Of a DNA stretch of 21,242 nt, positions 1 to 7,231 are shown piece after piece. The stretch covers positions 1 to 21,242 of the forward strand of contig CAZQEC010000020.1 of the NCBI GenBank assembly GCA_964591565.1, read 5' to 3'. The translations under genes were made by a program, and so were the position numbers. The DNA is from CAZQEC01 sp964591565. GTDB taxonomy: Bacteria; Patescibacteriota; UBA1384; CAJBMM01. The notes under the pieces are model-generated. The model saw only the letters and a list, made by a program, of their open reading frames with translations. It was not told where the DNA came from and ran no database searches. Position 1 is the first letter of the stretch, and each line of letters starts with the position of its first letter.

Positions 1-2
1 AA

Positions 3-55
3 CTTGAGCTACTGAAAGCTACCCTAAAGTAAGATTTCTTAATGAGCTAATACGC
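3..55. repeat. Left arm of 53-bp terminal inverted repeat
   Basis: The 53 bases here are the exact reverse complement of the last 53 bases of the window (21190-21242). The left arm contains the last codons and stop of recG (39-55) plus 36 bases beyond it. The right arm lies upstream of dnaX, so the same sequence is coding at one end and intergenic at the other. It could be a real inverted repeat at which assembly broke, or an assembly artefact. The repeat is seen directly; its cause is not. Confidence 0.95.
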
Positions 56-2102
56 TGATATTTTCCGATTTTATCTCGAACCAATTAGTTAATGCGGCTG
101 GCCAATCTTTTCGATCCAATTTTAAAATTGCTTGGCAAATTTGCTCGGCTATCCTAACTAACTGCCCATCGGATAATGATGCGTAGTGAAATGGAGCCAC
201 TCCGGCCTGCAAAGTACCAAATAAGTCGCCCGGACCGCGCATTAACAAATCTTTTTCGGCTAAAGTAAAGCCATCGGTAAAATCAACCAAAAGTTGCAGT
301 CGCTTCGTGGTGGTGTCATTCCAAGTGCTCGCAAACAAAAAACAATATGCTTGATTTAATCCGCGCCCCACTCGACCGCGTAGCTGATGCAGGGAAGCCA
401 AGCCAAAGTGTTCCGCCCCTTCAATAATGATTGCACTTGCCTTGGTGATATCAACTCCCACTTCAATGACCGAGGTGGTCACTAAAATATCTAATTTGCC
501 ATCCCGAAATTGAGTTAGAACCTGCTCTTTTTCGGCTTGGCGCAGTTTGCCATGCAATAAACCAATGCGACGATGTGGAAACACATTCGTTAAGCGATCA
601 AACTCTTTTTTGACCGCTTTTTTATCATCAGTCATAAATAACTGATCGCTGGTTTCCTCTATCGTCTCAATGGCCGGGCAAACCACAAACACCTGCTCGC
701 CACGATCAATAATCTGATTAATGAAACGCTCGACCATTGGTCGGCTACGCTCGGAAGCCAGTTTAGTCATCACACTGCGCCTGCCATGCGGCTTATCTTT
801 GAGGTATGATACGTCCAAATCTCCATATAGCGTCAGCGCCGCGGTGCGCGGAATCGGGGTGGCCGACATAGACAGTAAATGTGGCACTAAATGTTGCTTA
901 TTAAGGGTGGCCGCCCGCTGGGACACCCCAAACCGATGTTGCTCATCTACAATGACCAAACCAACGTTGCGATCCTGCATAATATCATCGCGCAGTAGCG
1001 AATGCGTCCCGCTTATAAATGCGACCCTAGATTCTTGCAGTGCTTTTAATGCTCGCTCGCGACTAACTTTTTGCCCATTATGCAAAATAAGTCCAGCCGT
1101 GAAAAGATAACTGTCTGCGCCGAGCTTTAATTTGAGCCAGCTTTGATAATGTTGCTCCGCTAACACCGTCGTTGGCGAAAGTAAAACAACTGATAATTGG
1201 TTGGCCAACGTGGCATCGGCGGCACCGAACGCCACCACAGTTTTACCTGACCCAACATCACCGTTGAGCAGGCGTCGCATCGGCACCTTTTGAGCCATAT
1301 CTGATAGTATTTCACTCAAAGACTGAATTTGAGCTGGCGTCATTGTAAAATCCAATTTTTCGCTAAATTGCCTAAATCTGGTTTGATTCTGGACAATCGT
1401 TGGGGCGCTATTTTGCTTCAAACTTAGTTTAGACAATCGTGTCAACACCATAATTGACCAAAGTTCATCAACCGCGAGGCGCTTCAGACCAGCCGTCACC
1501 ATGCCCAATGTTGGCGGAAAATGCAGTGCTTTTAGGGCGTCTCCAAGAGACATAATGCTAAACTGCTTCAACATCTCCCATGATAATGGATCAGGTATAT
1601 CATTTATAAGATACGACACGCGAGATACTAACTGGCTAAAGCGACCACTGGTAATGCCAGTGCGCTCACTATAAACAGCCGCTATCATTTTATCGGTGTC
1701 TTTACAGATGGTCGGGTTTTGCAGTATTTTACCTTCAGCGCGATTATAGCCCACCACTCCACGCAGTCGTAAGATGCCCCCGACGCGTAAAGTTTGACTT
1801 AAATAGGGCTGATTAAACCAAATTGCGTCCATTACACCAGACGCGTCATGCACTGTCGCTCTGACAATCGCCATATATTTTCGGGCTGTGCGTTCGTTGG
1901 CCACTTTGGCTATGGTTGCTTGTATCACCACCGTATCGCCAATCGAGACACTTTTAATCGGCACGGCATGCGAATAATCAATCCAGCGCAAGGGCGTAGA
2001 TCGTAATATATCACCAACCGTCTCAATGCCATGCGATTTTAGGGCTTTAGAAACGGCTGGCCCGACCCCGGCGACCGTTAACACTGGCGAATCTAGGGTC
2101 AT
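39..2102 (-). CDS. recG: ATP-dependent DNA helicase RecG
   Basis: Double-stranded DNA translocase that remodels stalled replication forks and branched recombination intermediates in the cytoplasm. The 687-residue length matches the family (about 690). Residues 1-45 resemble the N-terminal helix-hairpin region, and residues 50-130 are the OB-fold wedge domain that splits the fork. The helicase motor follows: Walker A GDVGSGKT at 281-288, DEQH box at 386-389, SATPIPRT at 413-420, and motif VI in HQLRGRVGRG near the C-terminal end of domain 2. The ATG at 2102 is preceded by an AGGG Shine-Dalgarno 6 nt upstream. It follows the small membrane protein gene by 39 nt and is probably co-transcribed with it. 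The last five codons and the stop lie inside the terminal inverted repeat, so if the contig end is wrong the extreme C-terminus could be wrong too. Assignment is secure. Confidence 0.96.
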   Translation of the reverse strand: MTLDSPVLTVAGVGPAVSKALKSHGIETVGDILRSTPLRWIDYSHAVPIKSVSIGDTVVIQATIAKVANERTARKYMAIVRATVHDASGVMDAIWFNQPYLSQTLRVGGILRLRGVVGYNRAEGKILQNPTICKDTDKMIAAVYSERTGITSGRFSQLVSRVSYLINDIPDPLSWEMLKQFSIMSLGDALKALHFPPTLGMVTAGLKRLAVDELWSIMVLTRLSKLSLKQNSAPTIVQNQTRFRQFSEKLDFTMTPAQIQSLSEILSDMAQKVPMRRLLNGDVGSGKTVVAFGAADATLANQLSVVLLSPTTVLAEQHYQSWLKLKLGADSYLFTAGLILHNGQKVSRERALKALQESRVAFISGTHSLLRDDIMQDRNVGLVIVDEQHRFGVSQRAATLNKQHLVPHLLSMSATPIPRTAALTLYGDLDVSYLKDKPHGRRSVMTKLASERSRPMVERFINQIIDRGEQVFVVCPAIETIEETSDQLFMTDDKKAVKKEFDRLTNVFPHRRIGLLHGKLRQAEKEQVLTQFRDGKLDILVTTSVIEVGVDITKASAIIIEGAEHFGLASLHQLRGRVGRGLNQAYCFLFASTWNDTTTKRLQLLVDFTDGFTLAEKDLLMRGPGDLFGTLQAGVAPFHYASLSDGQLVRIAEQICQAILKLDRKDWPAALTNWFEIKSENISVLAH

Positions 2103-2141
2103 TGGTACCCTTTTATAACAAAATTATTAGATCACAACATA

Positions 2142-2582
2142 TTATTTCGTGGCTGGCGGATTTTTGATGTATTCATCAATAGCGGATACAACTTTAGAAT
2201 CCGATTTCATTTCTTCAACAAATAAAATTTGGTCTCGATTAATCTTCATTTCGTCGCGCGGACCGTGCAGTTCATTGCCCAACTTGATTAACGATAGCTT
2301 TGGCTCTTCAGTAGTTGTTTTGCTATTTTTGTCTGGTTGCAAATCTTTCTGTTGGTCTACCTGTAAATAGTAAACTTCAGTCAAAGTGGAAAATTGTCCA
2401 TCCATATTCTTCAAATGACCAAAATAAACCTGTCCATTGGTCATAAACACCGCATTCCAGCCACTTGAGCTGGTTGATTTTGATTTTATGAGACCAAATC
2501 CTTTGGTCGAAACTGCCGCAAACACTACCGCGGCGGCAATGATAACGTAGACCAAAGTCAATACGAATGTTTTTGATTTCAC
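2142..2582 (-). CDS. Small membrane-anchored conserved hypothetical protein
   Basis: A 146-residue protein of unknown function. Residues 7-26 form one hydrophobic helix (LTLVYVIIAAAVVFAAVST) with lysines before it, so it is probably anchored in the membrane with residues 30-146 outside, or it has an uncleaved signal. The soluble part begins with WNAVFMTNGQVYFGHL and contains LIKLGNELHGPRDEM and INRDQILFVEEMK. From memory this pattern recurs in hypothetical proteins of Patescibacteria; no search was run. The start is GTG at 2582, chosen because AAGGAG lies 6 nt upstream. A near-consensus promoter (TTGACA, 17-nt spacer, TAATTT) sits directly before it, so it has its own transcription start even though the secreted FN3 gene lies only 53 nt upstream. 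Real gene: confident. Function: unknown. Confidence 0.85.
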   Translation of the reverse strand: MKSKTFVLTLVYVIIAAAVVFAAVSTKGFGLIKSKSTSSSGWNAVFMTNGQVYFGHLKNMDGQFSTLTEVYYLQVDQQKDLQPDKNSKTTTEEPKLSLIKLGNELHGPRDEMKINRDQILFVEEMKSDSKVVSAIDEYIKNPPATK

Positions 2583-2604
2583 TGGCTTCTCCTTACCTAA
2601 ATCT

Positions 2605-2633
2605 AAATTAACAGACCTTTATACTAATGTCAA
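2605..2633 (-). promoter_or_regulatory. Sigma-70 type promoter of the small membrane protein gene and recG
   Basis: Read on the minus strand, TTGACA (2633-2628) is followed by a 17-nt spacer and TAATTT (2610-2605). The predicted start is near 2598, giving a short leader that includes AAGGAG before the GTG at 2582. The -35 element begins 2 nt after the stop codon of the upstream FN3 gene. Confidence 0.65.
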
Positions 2634-2635
2634 AA

Positions 2636-3988
2636 TTACCCAACTCGCACTTTGCGCAACCAACCAAACGTTTCTTCCAGTTTCTCCAAAATGATCTGTA
2701 GGAGCGATTTGCGTTTTTGTGGCGTCAATATAGAATAATCGGTGGAATGACCGACATTACCAGCCGTATCGGTAGCGATAATGCGAAAATGATAGTTAGA
2801 CGATGGTTTTAATTTGTCCACAATCAGAGTGTGATTTAAACCAAACGAAGAATCGGCACTCGATTTCAGTTTGTAAACTTGATCGCTGGCGACACCAATG
2901 TTGTACTCAATTTGACTGGCCGCCAACTCATCAGTGTTCCACGATACAATTAACTGCAAACGATCGTCTTTTGAAGCAGTTGAGACTTCGGTGCGAATGT
3001 CAGATATGACTGGCGGAGTTGAGTCAACCGGTGTGGCAAATGACAGCACGTTCGTTTGGGTGGTATTACCACTTGCATCTCGACCAATAATACGAAAGCT
3101 ATAGGCAGTTTTGCCAATTAATCCAGTAATAACCAGGCGATGTTTGGTTACAAAATCGAGCGTTCCTTGACTCGCGCCTTCACTTTCGAGCTTGTCACTT
3201 TGCCAAAATTTGATAAAGGAGTCGGTGGCAATATTGGTATTCCACGATATTTCGGCGGTGTTGCCAGTCACAGTACCAACGGAGTAGTTAAGAATTTGCG
3301 GCAATGAAAGAGTAGTAAATATATAATCATCAGATGCTGTTAATTGCCCATCCGTATCCTTACCAATAATCTGAAAATGGTAGGTGGTGCCGTTACTTAG
3401 GTTAGATAATCGCACGGTATGATTGGTGGTCGAGCTGGCACTTTCATCCACTACCCTCGAGCCGTACGAGGTATTCGTACCATAAACAATAGACGATTCA
3501 GATACGCTAGCCGTTTTCCAAGTGATGATGGCTGAAGACAGACCAATATCAGAAATTTGCACTTCAGAGATTTTTTGCTGTCCGGTCGTAGTCAGAGTTT
3601 GGTCGTCAGATCGACCAAAATTACCGAGCGCATCCGCACTTTTGACTTGAAAATGATACAAAGTGTTCGGTAGTAACCCAAATAATTTAATAGTGTGAGA
3701 TTTAACCAGTTCTTCGGTTTGTGCAATCTCGGCACTATATGTTGGAGTGATACCATATGCGACAACTGACGAGGAAGCCACATCCGTCGTCCATTGCACC
3801 ACCGCCGAGCTACCAATAACCGAACTAACGACGATATTGCTAATTTTTGGCGCCGCAAAATCTGTCTGCAGAGCTGATGGTGTAAAATTAAGAATGTCGA
3901 TTTCGAAATTTGGGCTCACCAAAGACTCGGCGCCTGCAGACGACGGCAGAAGCATAGCCAATATAAAAATAATAATAATTCGACGCAT
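2636..3988 (-). CDS. Secreted protein with four fibronectin type III-like repeats
   Basis: A 450-residue protein with an N-terminal signal peptide (MRR, a hydrophobic stretch to about residue 15, likely cleavage after AGA near residue 20). Four repeated beta-sandwich units of about 90 residues follow at roughly 47-135, 140-227, 231-320 and 326-424. Each carries a W in the third strand (VVQWTTD, IITWKTA, EISWNTN, IVSWNTD), a central YG/F or E-Y strand, and a closing L.P.T.YHF pattern followed by D..GN. This matches FN3 or the N-terminal domain of purple acid phosphatases. No enzymatic domain is seen. The C-terminal 25 residues are basic and amphipathic (KRKSLLQIILEKLEETFGW) and might touch a membrane. 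A role in surface attachment is inference. The start at 3988 has AAGGGG 5 nt upstream. The 5' leader contains a large palindromic element. Confidence 0.85.
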   Translation of the reverse strand: MRRIIIIFILAMLLPSSAGAESLVSPNFEIDILNFTPSALQTDFAAPKISNIVVSSVIGSSAVVQWTTDVASSSVVAYGITPTYSAEIAQTEELVKSHTIKLFGLLPNTLYHFQVKSADALGNFGRSDDQTLTTTGQQKISEVQISDIGLSSAIITWKTASVSESSIVYGTNTSYGSRVVDESASSTTNHTVRLSNLSNGTTYHFQIIGKDTDGQLTASDDYIFTTLSLPQILNYSVGTVTGNTAEISWNTNIATDSFIKFWQSDKLESEGASQGTLDFVTKHRLVITGLIGKTAYSFRIIGRDASGNTTQTNVLSFATPVDSTPPVISDIRTEVSTASKDDRLQLIVSWNTDELAASQIEYNIGVASDQVYKLKSSADSSFGLNHTLIVDKLKPSSNYHFRIIATDTAGNVGHSTDYSILTPQKRKSLLQIILEKLEETFGWLRKVRVG

Positions 3989-4037
3989 ATTTACCCCTTA
4001 TCTACTCACAACCTCGAAGTATATTCGTAAACATCTC

Positions 4038-4089
4038 CGTAGGGGCGATTCACGAATCGCCTGCGGGTGGCTCATGAGCCACCCCTACG
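4038..4089. repeat. Composite palindromic repeat (cloverleaf-like)
   Basis: An outer inverted repeat, CGTAGGGG (4038-4045) with CCCCTACG (4082-4089), encloses two further dyads: GGCGATTC/GAATCGCC (4044-4061) and the perfect 20-bp palindrome GGGTGGCTCATGAGCCACCC (4065-4084). The arms share some bases, so a three-way structure and two separate hairpins compete. It has the look of a REP or MITE-like dispersed element. It lies downstream of mnmA and inside the predicted 5' leader of the FN3 gene. Confidence 0.85.
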
Positions 4090-4147
4090 AGTGAATAATA
4101 AATTTTACTTCAGACTCGTGAGATCATTCTTTACCCCTATGCTAATT

Positions 4148-4176
4148 ATTATAGCGTCATTTTTGACTAATGAAAA
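4148..4176 (-). promoter_or_regulatory. Promoter of the FN3 repeat protein gene
   Basis: On the minus strand a perfect TATAAT (4153-4148) has TTTTCA 17 nt upstream (4176-4171), matching four of six -35 positions. The predicted start near 4141 gives a leader of about 150 nt that contains the palindromic element at 4038-4089 and ends in the AAGGGG ribosome site before 3988. Confidence 0.55.
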
Positions 4177-4182
4177 CTTACG

Positions 4183-5247
4183 CTAACTCTTTTTCGCAAT
4201 TATCCCGCCACCTAACACCGTTTCATTATCATAAAATACCGCGGATTGCCCCATGCTAACGTGTTCGATTGGTTGATCGAATTCGATTGTGTAGATATTA
4301 TTCAGATGTTTAATGATTGCCTGATGCAGAACTTGGCGATATCGCACCCGAACTTGCACTGGACGATTCAGCTCGGGCGCGTTATTAACCCAAGTTACCT
4401 GCTCCAATAACACTGCTTTAGTCAACAAGCTTTTATCCCCCGCTGGAGCCACCATCAACTGATTTTTGGATAGATCTTTCGAAGCCACATATAGCGGCTC
4501 ATGGCTGCCGCCGGTGTCAAAACCGTGCCTTTGCCCTTCGGTATAGTAAATTACCCCATCGTGCTTGCCGATCACGCGACCATCTGTCAATACCACATTA
4601 CCGAACTTAGATTTAATATAGCTTTGCAAAAATTTTCGCATACTAACTGGTCCAATAAAGCAAATACCTTGACTGTCCTTTTTATTCGCCGTGGCAAGAT
4701 TATAGTGGCGCGCCAACTCGCGTACTTCGAATTTTTGTAAATGCCCGATCGGAAAAAGTACTTTCGCCAGCTGATCGCTGGTTAAAGTATACAAAAAATA
4801 CGATTGATCCTTATCGGTATCGGCACCAGCCAGTAGATGATATTGACTAGATTTTTTCTCGACGCGGGCGTAGTGCCCGGTCGCGATCACATTCGCCCCC
4901 AACCGCCGAGCTTCCTTCATAAATAGATCAAACTTAATTTCGCGATTGCAGAGCACATCTGGGTTCGGGGTGCGCCCCAAAGCGTATTCTGATACGAACC
5001 GTTTGACCACCCGCTCGCGATACTGGCTTTCAAAGTCAAAGATGTGGAAAGGTATTTTAAGTTGCCGACAAACCGCTTCAGCGTCACGCGCCTCATTTTC
5101 CCAGGGTTTATATTGCACCCCTTCTTGATCCAAAGACCAATTCTTCATAAACGCGCCCATTACTCTGTAGCCCTGCTCGACTAAAAGTGCCGCCGCGACG
5201 CTGGAGTCAACGCCGCCAGACATGGCCACACACACGACCGGTTTCAT
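4183..5247 (-). CDS. mnmA: tRNA-specific 2-thiouridylase MnmA
   Basis: Adds sulfur to C2 of U34 in the wobble position of tRNA-Lys, -Glu and -Gln, using ATP to adenylate the uridine and a persulfide as sulfur source. The 354-residue length is normal. The ATP-binding PP-loop is SGGVDSS at residues 10-16. The two catalytic cysteines are visible, one in NPDVLCNREIKF and one in DSQGICFIG, in the spacing expected for the Cys102/Cys199 pair of the E. coli enzyme. The start overlaps the folD stop by one base (TAATG), so the two are translationally coupled. The upstream order nfu-folD-mnmA places an Fe-S or sulfur carrier protein in the same operon as a sulfur-transfer enzyme, which may be functional or may be chance. 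No cysteine desulfurase gene is in the window. Confidence 0.97.
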   Translation of the reverse strand: MKPVVCVAMSGGVDSSVAAALLVEQGYRVMGAFMKNWSLDQEGVQYKPWENEARDAEAVCRQLKIPFHIFDFESQYRERVVKRFVSEYALGRTPNPDVLCNREIKFDLFMKEARRLGANVIATGHYARVEKKSSQYHLLAGADTDKDQSYFLYTLTSDQLAKVLFPIGHLQKFEVRELARHYNLATANKKDSQGICFIGPVSMRKFLQSYIKSKFGNVVLTDGRVIGKHDGVIYYTEGQRHGFDTGGSHEPLYVASKDLSKNQLMVAPAGDKSLLTKAVLLEQVTWVNNAPELNRPVQVRVRYRQVLHQAIIKHLNNIYTIEFDQPIEHVSMGQSAVFYDNETVLGGGIIAKKS

Positions 5248-6077
5248 TATTGCGCTACCGTTGATGGCTGATGCACCAATTCAAACGCATTTTGCATTAG
5301 CACCGTCACTGTCAGCGGCCCCACTCCGCCAATGGCTGGGGTCATAAAACTGCATTTATTCAAACAAGCTGGATCGGCGTCACCGTACGTCACGCCGTCT
5401 ACTCGCGAGTAACCAGCGTCAATAATAATGACGCCCGTTTTAATCATATCCGGTGTAATCATATTGGCTTGCCCAACTCCACTAAATATCACGTCGGCAG
5501 ATTTGATAATATCTTGAGCATCAGATGTGGCAGAATCAACAATTTCCGCCTTGATTCCCCGCTCCTCTAACATCACATTGAGCGGTTGGCCAACCAAAAA
5601 ACCGTGCCCAACTATGACCACTTTTTTGCCAACCATGCTTTGATTCGTGCTTTCAAATAATTTAAGCATCGCTCTCGGCGCCGGCGGGCGGACATTAGTA
5701 ATTCGATTGCCCAAAATGTAGTCAAAGGCGTCCACATCTTTCGATTGATCAATAGATGCAAGCACGGCATTTTGATTTAGATGTGCTGGCAGTGGCAATT
5801 GCACAATCACCCCAGTAATTTCAGGATCAGCGCACATTGCCTCAAGATCATTAATTAACTGATTTTGATTCACATTGGCCGCAAAAACAGCGCGGGAATA
5901 TGTAAAGCCGCAACGCTGGCAGGCCGATTCTTTAATGTTTTGATACGCCAAAGACGCTACATCGTTGCCCACAATCACCCCACGCAAATGCACTTTTTGC
6001 GTACTATGACGCATTTTTAACTGTATATCGGCATAAATTGCGTCAGCAATTTGCACACCGCTTATTAGTTGACCCAT
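5247..6077 (-). CDS. folD: FolD-type methylenetetrahydrofolate dehydrogenase/cyclohydrolase, divergent
   Basis: Expected to interconvert 5,10-methylene-, methenyl- and 10-formyl-tetrahydrofolate. At 276 residues it is near the usual 280-290. The substrate-domain pattern VGNDVASLAYQNIKES keeps the catalytic Lys, VQLPLP keeps the conserved Gln, and DVDAF keeps the Asp of the usual D-G-F. GGVGPLT near the C-terminus is the standard family signature. Two motifs deviate: PCTPxG is replaced by PPAPRA, and the cofactor loop GRSxxVGxP is GHGFLVGQP, so the Arg that usually contacts the NADP 2'-phosphate is absent. This hints at altered cofactor preference or loss of one activity; that is inference. 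It lies 2 nt downstream of nfu and overlaps mnmA by one base. Confidence 0.9.
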   Translation of the reverse strand: MGQLISGVQIADAIYADIQLKMRHSTQKVHLRGVIVGNDVASLAYQNIKESACQRCGFTYSRAVFAANVNQNQLINDLEAMCADPEITGVIVQLPLPAHLNQNAVLASIDQSKDVDAFDYILGNRITNVRPPAPRAMLKLFESTNQSMVGKKVVIVGHGFLVGQPLNVMLEERGIKAEIVDSATSDAQDIIKSADVIFSGVGQANMITPDMIKTGVIIIDAGYSRVDGVTYGDADPACLNKCSFMTPAIGGVGPLTVTVLMQNAFELVHQPSTVAQ

Positions 6078-6079
6078 TT

Positions 6080-6328
6080 TTAGACCTCTTCAAGTGCCGA
6101 AACCACATTCGGTAGACTACTTTTAAGTAAACGCTCCACCCCCATTTTCATAGTGATTGAGGACAAAGAACAACCGACGCACGAGCCCCGCAAAGCAACT
6201 CGTACCACCCCGTCGTCAGTTACTTCGATTAATTGGATGCCGCCGTTGTGAGATTCTAGCGCCGGTCGAGCCACATCGAGCACCTCGTTGACTTGATCGA
6301 AAATTGATTGTTGTGATTTTATTGGCAT
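6080..6328 (-). CDS. NifU C-terminal domain (Nfu-type) Fe-S carrier protein
   Basis: An 82-residue stand-alone Nfu domain. Nfu proteins bind a [4Fe-4S] cluster at a dimer interface through a CxxC motif and pass it to target enzymes. The motif is present as GSCVGCSLSSITMKMGVE, with the helix that follows typical of the family. The N-terminal half (VLDVARPALESHNGGIQLIEV) matches the usual family pattern of an Arg-Pro followed by an acidic, glycine-rich segment. No IscS, IscU or SUF gene is in the window. It is the first gene of the nfu-folD-mnmA operon and has a plausible promoter 22-51 nt upstream. The ribosome site before the ATG is weak. Confidence 0.93.
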   Translation of the reverse strand: MPIKSQQSIFDQVNEVLDVARPALESHNGGIQLIEVTDDGVVRVALRGSCVGCSLSSITMKMGVERLLKSSLPNVVSALEEV

Positions 6329-6349
6329 TATTTTAGCTCGTTTAACATT

Positions 6350-6379
6350 ATTCTACACCAAAACCACCCCATTTGGCAA
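6350..6379 (-). promoter_or_regulatory. Promoter of the nfu-folD-mnmA operon
   Basis: Minus strand: TTGCCA (6379-6374), an 18-nt spacer, then TAGAAT (6355-6350). Five of six bases match the consensus -35. The predicted start is near 6343, 15 nt before the nfu start codon. A short dyad GGCAAA/TTTGCC (6375-6390) overlaps the -35 element. Confidence 0.5.
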
Positions 6380-6413
6380 ATGTTTTTGCCGTGAATATGT
6401 TAATTTAACGTTT

Positions 6414-6493
6414 GTCATTGCGAGAAGTGGTGAGCGAAGTCCTGCACCAGATGGTACTGGGCGAAGTCGAACCACGACGTGGCAATCTATGAC
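6414..6493. repeat. CATTGCGAG-type palindromic repeat
   Basis: The element begins GTCATTGCGAG and ends GTGGCAATCTATGAC, so its ends are inverted repeats of each other (GTCATTGC with GCAAT..ATGAC). It is a common style of intergenic repeat in bacteria, known from general experience. An inner segment has CCTGCACC facing GGTACTGGG. The 17-bp string GAGCGAAGTCCTGCACC (6432-6448) recurs exactly at 10439-10455. With the terminator at 6550-6590 this accounts for most of the gene-free stretch 6329-6654. Confidence 0.75.
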
Positions 6494-6549
6494 TTTCTGA
6501 ATGTCTTTATTCATAACTCATCTCCAAATTAGTTATTATTTTTAATGGC

Positions 6550-6590
6550 AAAAAAACAAGCCCCTGTCGAGATAAATCCTAACAGGAGCT
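6550..6590 (-). terminator. Rho-independent terminator of the 6655-7044 cassette
   Basis: On the minus strand AGCTCCTGT (6590-6582) pairs with ACAGGGGCT (6567-6559) over nine positions with one G-U pair and a 14-nt loop. TGTTTTTTT follows, ending in seven Ts at 6556-6550. A strong intrinsic terminator about 65 nt after the stop codon. Confidence 0.88.
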
Positions 6591-6654
6591 ATGAGCCAGC
6601 GACCAAGGGTCAAAGGGCATTCTAAAGTATCCAATTGCCCAAGGTCTTATGAAG

Positions 6655-7044
6655 CTACTCGCTGATGGCCAGCAACCAGCAATAATTGTTCCACTCGCTG
6701 TGGCGCTCGCCCCGGCTGATACCGCAATAGCCCGGGCTCGAATAGAAATAGCCAACCAAGTGGTCATCGACAGAGTAGGCCCGGTCGGTCTTTTCCTCCA
6801 GATCTGCCAGAACGGCGAGACCGGAGTTGCCCATCTGTTCGAGCCTTTTTGCGACTTCCGGAAGCCTGTACAGCTCCGGATAGGCCTCCTTCAGCTTTTC
6901 GAGATCAACATGTCGCGGTGACCTACCACCAGTTGCAGCTGTATGAACTGCGGCCAACCCTTCTTCGGTCGAGAACGACCGACAGAAGTGGATCAACATC
7001 GCTCCCGGCATGTTCGGAAGCTCGATAATAATCTGCTCAGGCAT
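6655..7044 (-). CDS. Unrecognised 129-residue protein in a GC-rich expression cassette
   Basis: I do not recognise this protein. It starts MPEQIIIELPNMPGAMLIHF, continues with a helical, charged middle (VDLEKLKEAYPELYRLPEVAKRL and a following LADLEEKTDRAY), and ends with an aromatic, Gly/Cys-containing part (YFYSSPGYCGISRGERHSEW). It has no signal peptide or membrane segment, so it is probably cytoplasmic. By hand count about two thirds of its codons end in G or C, more than in the surrounding genes, which suggests recent acquisition. It sits alone between a near-consensus promoter (7136-7164) and a strong terminator (6550-6590), so it is an independent unit. I chose the ATG at 7044. An in-frame TTG at 7092 would add 16 residues rich in Arg, Cys and Trp. 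Neither start has a clear ribosome site. The leader of about 80 nt contains a CCTAG-N5-CTAGG hairpin. Confidence 0.72.
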   Translation of the reverse strand: MPEQIIIELPNMPGAMLIHFCRSFSTEEGLAAVHTAATGGRSPRHVDLEKLKEAYPELYRLPEVAKRLEQMGNSGLAVLADLEEKTDRAYSVDDHLVGYFYSSPGYCGISRGERHSEWNNYCWLLAISE

Positions 7045-7135
7045 TTCTACACGCTTTCTGCGTTGTGACGCTCGCCAGCAACATTGCCACAAACCTAGTC
7101 AGTCTAGGCATTCGGCATTGGAAAAGTGCAACCAC

Positions 7136-7164
7136 ATATTAGCATACAAACCAAACTTTGTCAA
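7136..7164 (-). promoter_or_regulatory. Near-consensus promoter of the GC-rich cassette
   Basis: Minus strand: perfect TTGACA (7164-7159), a 17-nt spacer ending GTATGC, then TAATAT (7141-7136). The same layout (TTGACA and GTATGCTA at the -10) recurs at 11323-11352 and 17197-17225. Confidence 0.85.
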
Positions 7165-7231
7165 CTTTTGGACCATTCATCATTAATACTTTGTCATTTC
7201 CTCTGATACCTCGCCATTCAATGTATACCCA

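Noticed and set aside
3747..4094. 115-codon plus-strand frame opposite the FN3 gene
   Set aside because: It is antisense to a well-supported signal-peptide gene, runs through the palindromic repeat, and has no coding character of its own.
7045..7092. Longer N-terminus for the GC-rich orphan protein, from TTG at 7092
   Set aside because: It would add a short segment rich in Arg, Cys and Trp unlike the rest of the protein, overlaps a leader hairpin, and has no ribosome site.
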